Assembly: GCA_003246625.1 (NCBI GenBank)
Contig: QJZR01000007.1
Location: 1-64,000 of the forward strand
DNA from: Alphaproteobacteria bacterium
GTDB lineage: Bacteria > Pseudomonadota > Alphaproteobacteria > Rhodospirillales > Rhodospirillaceae
DNA length: 64,000 nucleotides
Direction of reading: 5' to 3'
Shown here piece by piece: positions 57,200 to 64,000 of the stretch. The notes below the pieces were generated by a model. That model had not been told where the DNA came from, did no database searches, and saw only the letters and a list, made by a program, of their open reading frames with translations. Position numbers and translations under genes: made by a program. Position 1 is the stretch's first letter; every line of letters starts with the position of its first letter.

Positions 57200-58570
57200 G
57201 TGTCGTTTCCCTGGTCGTCCGTCGGCTCGCATGCGCGGGAACTGCTGCGTCTGGCGTTGCCGACGGTGGTGATGCGCAGCGGCGCCCTGGTGATGCTGAT
57301 GGTCGACATCCTGATGCTCGGCCACGCCTCGTCGCGCGAGCTGGCGTTCTACAGTCTGGCGCAGGGGCCGCTCACCACGCTGCTGCTGACCTCCCTCGGT
57401 CTGATTCTGGGGACGTTGGTGGTGACCTCGCAGTTGTTCGGCGCGGGCTACGACGCCCGCTGCGGCGGGGTCTGGCGGCGGTCGCTGCCCTATTCCCTGG
57501 CGATCGGTTTCGCGGTGTCGCTGTTGTGTTGCGTCGGTCCCGCGCCGTTCCGCTGGATGGGGCAGGACGAGGCCCTGTCCCTCGGCGCGGCGGAGGTGCT
57601 GCGGGTGGTCGGCTTCGGCGTGCCGGGGTATTTGGGGTACCTGGCCTCGGCCTATTTTCTCGAAGGGTTGAAGCGTCCCTGGCCCGGCACCTGGCTGATG
57701 CTGTTCGGCAACCTGCTCAACGTCGTCCTGAACGCCTGGTGGATTCCCGAACACGGCGCGGTGGGGGCGGGGTGGGCGACCACCACGTCGCGTTGGTTCC
57801 TCTGCCTGGCGGCGGCGGCCTGGGTGTGGGGGATGCGCGACCACGACCGTTTCCGGGTCCGTCACCACGGCTTGCGCGACCGCGTCGGCTGGGCGTTGCA
57901 GCGGCGCCTGGGCTATGCGGCGGGGATGAGCATCGGGGTGGAGGCCTTCGCCTTTTCCTCGCTCAACGTGATGGCGGGGTGGTTCGGGGCGGCGTCCCTG
58001 GCCGCCTATGCCATCGGCATCAATCTTCTGGGGGTCATTTTCATGGTCGCCCTGGGGGTGGGCTCGGCGACCAGCGTGCGGGTGGGCTACGCGGTGGGGC
58101 GCGGCGATCCGCGCGACGCCGAGGTGGCGGGCTGGACCGGGCTGGGGCTCGACGTTCTGCTGTCCCTGCCGGTCGTCGTCCTGTTCCTGCTGTGGCCGCG
58201 CGCCTTCGCCGCCGTCTATACCGCCGATTCGGAGGTGCTGGCCCTGGCGACGGTCCTGGTCGGGTGGATCGCGTTGGTCCTGCCCTTCGACGGGGCGCAG
58301 GCGGTGATGTCGAACGCCTTGCGCGGGCGGGGCGAGACCTGGGCGCCGATGGTGCTGCAATCCGGCGCCTATCTGGCGGTGATGATGCCGTTGGCCTGGT
58401 GGCTGTCGACGCGGCAGGGGATGGGGGCGCCGGGCCTGTTCGCGGCGATCGCGGCGGGCAGCGTGGTTTCCGCCGTGGCGCTGTCGGCGCGCTTTCGGTA
58501 TCTGGCGGTGCGTGGCTATACTAAGGCGGAAACAACGGTGGATGCGGGATTGCGGGACGATGCGCGATAG
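57200..58570 (+). CDS. MATE family efflux transporter
   Basis: 12-TM layout, LRLALPTVVMRSGALVMLMVDILMLGHASSRELAFYS; GTG start (57188 alternative). Confidence 0.88.
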   Translation: MSFPWSSVGSHARELLRLALPTVVMRSGALVMLMVDILMLGHASSRELAFYSLAQGPLTTLLLTSLGLILGTLVVTSQLFGAGYDARCGGVWRRSLPYSLAIGFAVSLLCCVGPAPFRWMGQDEALSLGAAEVLRVVGFGVPGYLGYLASAYFLEGLKRPWPGTWLMLFGNLLNVVLNAWWIPEHGAVGAGWATTTSRWFLCLAAAAWVWGMRDHDRFRVRHHGLRDRVGWALQRRLGYAAGMSIGVEAFAFSSLNVMAGWFGAASLAAYAIGINLLGVIFMVALGVGSATSVRVGYAVGRGDPRDAEVAGWTGLGLDVLLSLPVVVLFLLWPRAFAAVYTADSEVLALATVLVGWIALVLPFDGAQAVMSNALRGRGETWAPMVLQSGAYLAVMMPLAWWLSTRQGMGAPGLFAAIAAGSVVSAVALSARFRYLAVRGYTKAETTVDAGLRDDAR

Positions 58571-59609
58571 GGGCTTTTCAGACCGTCCCGGACGGCTGGG
58601 TCGGCGCGGCTTCCTGGCGGCGGGCCTGGGCGGCCTGGCGCTGGCGGCGCTTCCCGGCGTCGCCGCCGCGCAGGCGGTGCGCTTCTTCCGCATCGGCGGC
58701 GGGCCGCCCGGCGGCACCCTGTTCGCCGCCGCCGGATGGATCAGCGCGGCGATCAGCAATCCGCCGGGATCGCGTCCCTGCGAAAAGAACGGCAGTTGCG
58801 GCGTGCCGGGGATGATCGCCCTGGCGCAGTCGACCGAGGGCGCCCTGGCCAACCTGCGTGCCCTGCGCGAGGGCGCCTTCGACGCGGCCATTGCCTATGC
58901 CGACATGGCGCACGACGCGCGGCTGGGCAAGCGGGCCTTCGCCGCCGCCGGGCGGTTCGCCGATCTGCGGGCGCTGGCCGCCCTGTCGGCGGAAAGCCTG
59001 CACATCGTGGTGCGGCGCGGCGGCCCGGTGCGCGGCATCGCCGATTTGCGCGGGCGGCGGGTGGCGGTGGGGGCCGAGGCGGTGGGCTCGGCCTCGCTGG
59101 CCGATCTGGTGCTGCGGCTGCACGGGGTTTCGCGCGGGCAGTACCGCGCGGTGTCGCTGAACCCCGAGGCGGCGGCGAACGCCTTCGCCGACGGCGGGGT
59201 GGACGCGATGATCTTTCTGGCCCGTCCCCCCGCCGGGGTGGCGCGCCAGGTGATGGAAGACCACGGCGGCGTGCTGTTGGGGATTGCCCCGGCGAAGGCG
59301 AAGGCGGCGATCAAGGCCGACCCGTTTCTCGCCGCGACGGAGATTCCGGCGGCGGCCTATGGCGGCAACGCGGTGCCGACCCTGGGGGTGGCGCCGGTGC
59401 TGCTGGCGCGGGAAAGTCTGGACGCCGATCTGGTCGCGGCGATGAGCCGGGCGTTGTGGCTGGCGATGCGCTCCTCCGCCAGCCATCCTCTCGACCCCGC
59501 CACCTTCGACGCGGCGCAGATCGGACGGCGCGGCGTGCCGCTGCATCCGGCGGCGCAAGCCTTCCGCGACGCCCTGCTGCGCGAGGCGGCGGAGTCGGCG
59601 CCGCGATAA
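58560..59609 (+). CDS. TAXI-family TRAP transporter solute-binding protein with Tat-like signal
   Basis: LGRRGFLAAGLGGLALAALPGVAAAQ signal; GPPGGTLFAAAGWISAAISN..; overlaps the MATE stop by 11 nt. Confidence 0.83.
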   Translation: MRDRGFSDRPGRLGRRGFLAAGLGGLALAALPGVAAAQAVRFFRIGGGPPGGTLFAAAGWISAAISNPPGSRPCEKNGSCGVPGMIALAQSTEGALANLRALREGAFDAAIAYADMAHDARLGKRAFAAAGRFADLRALAALSAESLHIVVRRGGPVRGIADLRGRRVAVGAEAVGSASLADLVLRLHGVSRGQYRAVSLNPEAAANAFADGGVDAMIFLARPPAGVARQVMEDHGGVLLGIAPAKAKAAIKADPFLAATEIPAAAYGGNAVPTLGVAPVLLARESLDADLVAAMSRALWLAMRSSASHPLDPATFDAAQIGRRGVPLHPAAQAFRDALLREAAESAPR

Positions 59610-59879
59610 CCGTTTCGCGGCATCTCTCGCCGGGGAAACCCACACCTTCGATTGAATTATTTTCCTTTTTTCGTCCGACGTTTTCTTTGGGCGGGGGCGG
59701 CGAAGCGCGCCGCAGCCCTGGGGTTGCGGCGGGAAGTTGGGACGATGCCAAGGCCAGCTTCGGTTTTTTCAGGGGTTTGGGGATTGCGGCGGCCCCGTGC
59801 CTCGGGTAAATAGATACGATACTGAAACAAAATCTCCCGCGCCTTCCTCGCGGGATGGCCCCTTTCCCAAGGACGGCTC

Positions 59880-60233
59880 ATGTCGCAGAAACTCTCCCCC
59901 GTCGAAGCCCTCGATCTCTGGCAGAGAGTGAGCGTGGCGAGCGTCCGTCAGGACGCGCCGGACCTTTCGGCGCGGCAGATGGCCCTGCTGCTGACCGTCT
60001 ATCTGACCCAGCCGCCGCATACCGTGCGCGGTCTGGCGGAAACCCTGCGAATTTCCAAGCCCGCGGTGACCCGCGCCGTCGACCGCCTGGGCGAGCTTGG
60101 CATCGTCAAGCGCAAGGTCGACGAACACGACCGCCGCAGCGTGCTGATTCAGCGCACCGTCAAGGGATCGGTTTTCCTGCGGGAATTCGGCGACATCATC
60201 GTCGCCGCCAGCGCCTCGGACAACTCCGATTGA
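59880..60233 (+). CDS. MarR family transcriptional regulator
   Basis: LAETLRISKPAVTRAVDRLGELGIVKRKVDEHDRRSVLIQ winged helix. Confidence 0.9.
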   Translation: MSQKLSPVEALDLWQRVSVASVRQDAPDLSARQMALLLTVYLTQPPHTVRGLAETLRISKPAVTRAVDRLGELGIVKRKVDEHDRRSVLIQRTVKGSVFLREFGDIIVAASASDNSD

Positions 60234-60272
60234 AGTTGCCGCGCGGCGGATTCGATCCGGCCGCGAAATTTC

Positions 60273-60734
60273 TTAGACGCGGGTGAACAGCGAGCGGACG
60301 ATCTCGGTGAGGTTGACGCCCAGCTTGTCGTCGTCGGTCACCGTGACCTCGCCGCGCGCGATCAGCACGTTGTCGGCGAACACGTCCACCGGTTCGTCGG
60401 TCTTGCGGTCGAGTTCCACCACCGCGCCGCGGCCGAGTTTCAGCAGCTGGTGCACCCGCAGGTCGGCCTTGCCCAGCACCACCGAGATCTGCACCGGAAC
60501 GTCGTAGATCGCCTCGCGGTTGATGCCGCCGACGGTGGCCGGGGGGGCGTCGGCCGGCGCGGCCTTTTTCGCGGCCTCCTCGGCCTCGATTTCCGCCAGC
60601 GCGGCGGCCATGTCCATGTCGTCGTCGTCGGCAGCCGCGGCCTTTTTCGCGGCTTCCTCGGCTTCGATTTCCGCCAGTGCGGCGGCCATGTCCATATCGC
60701 CGTCGTCGTCGTCGGTCTGGTTTTCGTCGGCCAT
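60273..60734 (-). CDS. fliN: Flagellar motor switch protein FliN with duplicated N-terminal acidic/Ala repeat
   Basis: VPVQISVVLGKADLRVHQLLKLGRGAVVELDRKTDEPVDVFADNVLIARGEVTV SpoA/FliN domain. Confidence 0.93.
   Translation of the reverse strand: MADENQTDDDDGDMDMAAALAEIEAEEAAKKAAAADDDDMDMAAALAEIEAEEAAKKAAPADAPPATVGGINREAIYDVPVQISVVLGKADLRVHQLLKLGRGAVVELDRKTDEPVDVFADNVLIARGEVTVTDDDKLGVNLTEIVRSLFTRV
60561..60716. repeat. 78-bp intragenic tandem duplication in fliN
   Basis: Encodes DMDMAAALAEIEAEEAAKKAAAADDD twice, with a few mostly synonymous changes. Confidence 0.88.
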
Positions 60735-60763
60735 GGCAAATCCTCGCCCGGTTCAGCGGGAAC

Positions 60764-62368
60764 CTATTCTAGTCCGTTGGGGTTAAGATTTGGTAGCGCG
60801 GCGGCCAGCAGCATCCGGGTATAGGGATGCTCGGGGGCGGCCAGCACCCGCTCCGCCGGGCCGCTTTCGACGATGCGGCCGTCCTTCATCACCAGGATGT
60901 CGTCGGACAGCGCCCGCACCACCGCAAGGTCGTGGCTGATGAACAGATAGGCGATGTTCAGGCGTTCCTGCAGGCCGCGCAGCAGTTCGACGATCTGCGC
61001 CTGCACCGAGACGTCGAGGGCCGAGGTCGGTTCGTCCAGGATCAGCAGTTTCGGCCCCAGGATCAGGGCGCGGGCGATGGCGATGCGCTGCCGCTGGCCG
61101 CCCGAGAATTCGTGCGGATAGCGGTCCTGCATCGCCGCCTCCAGCCCCACCTGGACCAGGGCGTCGCCGATGCGGCTGCGCCGTTCGGCGCGGGGCAGGC
61201 CGGGGGCGTGGATGTCCAGGCCCTCGCCGACGATTTCGCCGACCGAAAGGCGCGGGCTGAGCGAGCCATAGGGGTCCTGGAACACCACCTGCATCGCGCG
61301 GCGCAGGGGGCGCAGGGGGCCGCGCCGCATCGCCGAGATTTCCTGCCCGTCGAAGCGGATGGTCCCTTCCGAACCGATCAGGCGCAAAAGGGCGAGGCCC
61401 AGGGTGCTTTTCCCCGATCCCGATTCGCCGACCACGCCGAGGGTGCGCCCGGGTTTCAGGGTCAGGTCCACGCCGTCCACCGCCTTGACGTAGCCCCGGG
61501 TGCGGCGGAACAGGCCGCCCTTCACCGGGAACCAGACCTTGAGGTCCCGCGCCTCGATCACCGGCGGCTCGCCGCTGGGCGGCCGCGCCTGGCGGGGTTT
61601 CGGCTGGGCGGAGATCAGCTTGCGGGTATAGGGGTGACGCGGATCGGCGAACAGTTGCGCGGCGGGCGCGGTTTCGACGATTTCGCCCCGGGTCATCACG
61701 CAGACGCGGTCGGCGATGCGCCGGACGATGGACAGGTCGTGGGTGATGAACAGCACCGCCATTCCCAGCCGCGCCTTGAGGTCGGCCAGAAGGTCGAGAA
61801 TCTGCGCCTGAATGGTGACGTCGAGGGCGGTGGTCGGTTCGTCGGCGATCAGCAGGTCGGGGTCGTTGGCCAGGGCCATGGCGATCATCACCCGCTGCCG
61901 CTGGCCGCCGGACAGTTCGTGCGGCAGGGCGCCCAAGCGGGCCTCGGGGTCGGGCAGGCCGACCAGGGACAGAAGCTCGATCACCCGCGCCCGCGCCGCC
62001 GCGCCGGACAGCCCCTTGTGCAGGGCCAGGGTCTCGCCGATCTGGCGGCCGATGCCGTGCAGCGGGTTCAGGCTGGTCATCGGTTCCTGGAAAACCATGC
62101 CCACCCGTCCGCCGCGCAGGGCGCACAGGGCGGCCGGGTCCATCGCCGGGACCTCGTCGCCGTCGAAGCGGATGCTGCCGCCGACCCGCGCCGCGGCGGG
62201 CAGCAGGCGCAGCACCGACAGGGCGGAAACCGACTTGCCCGAGCCGCTTTCCCCGACCAGGGCCAGGGTCTCGCCACGGGCGATGGCGAAATCCACCCCC
62301 TTCACCGCGGGCGGCGCGTCGCCGAAGGCGACGGTCAGGCCGGAAACCTGCAACAGCGGCGCGGTCAT
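60764..62368 (-). CDS. yejF: Peptide ABC transporter, fused double ATPase
   Basis: Two Walker A motifs (GESGSGKSVSAL, GESGSGKSTLGLA) and two LSGGQ/FSGGQ signatures. Confidence 0.95.
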   Translation of the reverse strand: MTAPLLQVSGLTVAFGDAPPAVKGVDFAIARGETLALVGESGSGKSVSALSVLRLLPAAARVGGSIRFDGDEVPAMDPAALCALRGGRVGMVFQEPMTSLNPLHGIGRQIGETLALHKGLSGAAARARVIELLSLVGLPDPEARLGALPHELSGGQRQRVMIAMALANDPDLLIADEPTTALDVTIQAQILDLLADLKARLGMAVLFITHDLSIVRRIADRVCVMTRGEIVETAPAAQLFADPRHPYTRKLISAQPKPRQARPPSGEPPVIEARDLKVWFPVKGGLFRRTRGYVKAVDGVDLTLKPGRTLGVVGESGSGKSTLGLALLRLIGSEGTIRFDGQEISAMRRGPLRPLRRAMQVVFQDPYGSLSPRLSVGEIVGEGLDIHAPGLPRAERRSRIGDALVQVGLEAAMQDRYPHEFSGGQRQRIAIARALILGPKLLILDEPTSALDVSVQAQIVELLRGLQERLNIAYLFISHDLAVVRALSDDILVMKDGRIVESGPAERVLAAPEHPYTRMLLAAALPNLNPNGLE

Positions 62369-63396
62369 CGGGTTTTCCTCGGGTCGAAGGCGTCGCGCAC
62401 CGCCTCGCCGACGAAGACCAGCAGGCTGAGCAGCAGCGACACCACGATGAAGCCGGACAGACCCAGCCAGGGGGCCTGAAGGTTCTCTTTCCCCTGGCGC
62501 AACAGGTCGCCGAGCGAGGCGGAGCCGGGCGGCAGCCCGAGGCCCAGAAAATCGAGAGAGGTCAGCGCCACCACCCCGCCGGACAGCACGAAGGGCAGGA
62601 AGGTGATGGTCGCCACCATGGCGTTGGGCAGCACGTGGCGGATGACGATGCGGGTGTCGGAAAGCCCCAGGGCGCGGGCGGCGCGCACGTATTCGAAGTT
62701 GCGGGCGCGCAGGAACTCGGCGCGCACCACGCCGACCAGGGCGGTCCAGCTGAACAGCAGCAGAATGGCGAGAAGCGTCCAGAACCCCGGCACGATCGCC
62801 GAGGAGACGATGATCAGGATGAACAGCTGCGGCAGGCTGCCCCAGATTTCCAGGAACCGCTGGAAGATCAGGTCGACCCAACCGCCCAGATAGCCCTGCA
62901 CCGCCCCGGCGGCGACGCCGATCGCCGAGGCGAACACGGTCAGCGCCAGACCGAACAGCACCGAGACGCGGAAGCCATAGATCATCCGCGCCAGCACGTC
63001 GCGGCCCTGGTCGTCGGTGCCCAGCCAGTTCTGCGCCGAGGGCGGCGACGGCGCGGGCTGGGTCAGGTCGTAGTTGACGGTGGCGTGGGAAAAGCGGATC
63101 GGCGGCCACACCGCCCAGCCGTGTTCGGCGATGCGTTCGCGGATATAGGGATCGCGGTAGTCGGCGGGGGTGGGGAAGTCGCCGCCGAAGGCGGTCTCGG
63201 GATAGTCGGCGGCCACCGGCACGAACCAGCCGCCGTCATAGACCACCAGCAGCGGCCGGTCGTTGGCGACCAGTTCGGCGAACAGGCTGACGCCGAACAG
63301 GGTCAGGAACACCACCAGCGACCAGAATCCCCGCCGGTTGGCGCGGAAGGCGGCCAGACGGCGGCGGGTGACGGGGGAAAGCGCGAAACGCGGCAT
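62365..63396 (-). CDS. yejE: Peptide ABC transporter permease
   Basis: ANRRGFWSLVVFLTLFGVSLFAELVANDRPLLV; NWLGTDDQGRDVLARMIYG. Confidence 0.94.
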   Translation of the reverse strand: MPRFALSPVTRRRLAAFRANRRGFWSLVVFLTLFGVSLFAELVANDRPLLVVYDGGWFVPVAADYPETAFGGDFPTPADYRDPYIRERIAEHGWAVWPPIRFSHATVNYDLTQPAPSPPSAQNWLGTDDQGRDVLARMIYGFRVSVLFGLALTVFASAIGVAAGAVQGYLGGWVDLIFQRFLEIWGSLPQLFILIIVSSAIVPGFWTLLAILLLFSWTALVGVVRAEFLRARNFEYVRAARALGLSDTRIVIRHVLPNAMVATITFLPFVLSGGVVALTSLDFLGLGLPPGSASLGDLLRQGKENLQAPWLGLSGFIVVSLLLSLLVFVGEAVRDAFDPRKTR

Positions 63397-63399
63397 GGC

Positions 63400-64000
63400 C
63401 TACAGCTCCCGCGATCCGAAGTCGATGCGCGGGTCCACCGCGTGATAGGTCAGGTCGCTGACCAGGCTCAGCACCAGGCCGAGCAGGGAAAAGGCGTACA
63501 GGGTGCCGAACATCACCGGATAGTCGCGGTTCATCGCCGCCTCGAAGCCGAGCAGGCCGATGCCGTCCAGCGAGAAGATCACCTCGATCAGCACCGAGCC
63601 GGTGAACAGCATGCCGATCAGCGCCGCCGGGAAGCCCGCGATCACCACCAGCATGGCGTTGCGGAAGACATGGCCGTACAGCACCCGCCGCTCCGGCAGA
63701 CCCTTGGCGCGGGCGGTCAGCACGTACTGCTTGTTGATTTCCTCCAGGAAGGCGTTCTTGGTCAGCATGGTCAGACCGGCGAAGCCGCCGATGGAGAGCG
63801 CGGTGACCGGCAGCGCCATGTGCCAGGCATAGTCGGCGACGCGCGCCGGCCAGGAAAGGTCGGCCCAGTCGTCCGAGGTCAGGCCGCGCAGGGGGAACCA
63901 ATCGAGATACCGCCCTCCGGCGAAGACGATGATCAACAGGATGGCGAACAGGAACCCCGGCACCGCGTGGCCGACGATCACCGCCCAACTGCTGGCGACG
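63400..64000 (-). CDS. yejB: Peptide ABC transporter permease (partial, runs off right edge)
   Basis: [75 protein letters not shown]. Confidence 0.93.
   Translation of the reverse strand, partial: VASSWAVIVGHAVPGFLFAILLIIVFAGGRYLDWFPLRGLTSDDWADLSWPARVADYAWHMALPVTALSIGGFAGLTMLTKNAFLEEINKQYVLTARAKGLPERRVLYGHVFRNAMLVVIAGFPAALIGMLFTGSVLIEVIFSLDGIGLLGFEAAMNRDYPVMFGTLYAFSLLGLVLSLVSDLTYHAVDPRIDFGSREL

Overview
The window is a high-GC, Rhodospirillales-like alphaproteobacterial chromosome segment with about 55 confidently readable genes. Most of it is conserved core: trpFBA-pyrF, ihfB-rpsA-cmk-aroA, truA/fmt/def, recR-ybaB-dnaX, an SRP RNA, pheA-kdsB, and yejBEF (right edge). The accessory content is: (i) a co-directional cluster at 15.5-22.6 kb with a FadR/GntR regulator, a 66-aa RR-motif peptide, a multi-pass membrane protein of unknown function, a Tat-exported MBL-fold hydrolase, a His-rich COG0523 GTPase with an unexplained N-terminal half, and ExbB/ExbD/TonB; (ii) a PAS protein followed by a FIST-domain histidine kinase; (iii) an amino-acid racemase plus ABC importer locus; (iv) an arsenic-type ArsR/permease/thioredoxin operon under a 42-bp near-perfect palindrome; (v) an AT-rich single-gene island (38.5-40.2 kb) encoding an orphan 488-aa protein with a HicA-like C-terminus; (vi) a three-frame integrase pseudogene; and (vii) a family of mosaic palindromic intergenic repeats placed behind stop codons. 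The best candidates for something undescribed are the 15.5-22.6 kb cluster, the AT-rich orphan gene and the repeat family. All calls come from reading the sequence and recalled family knowledge; no database search was run.
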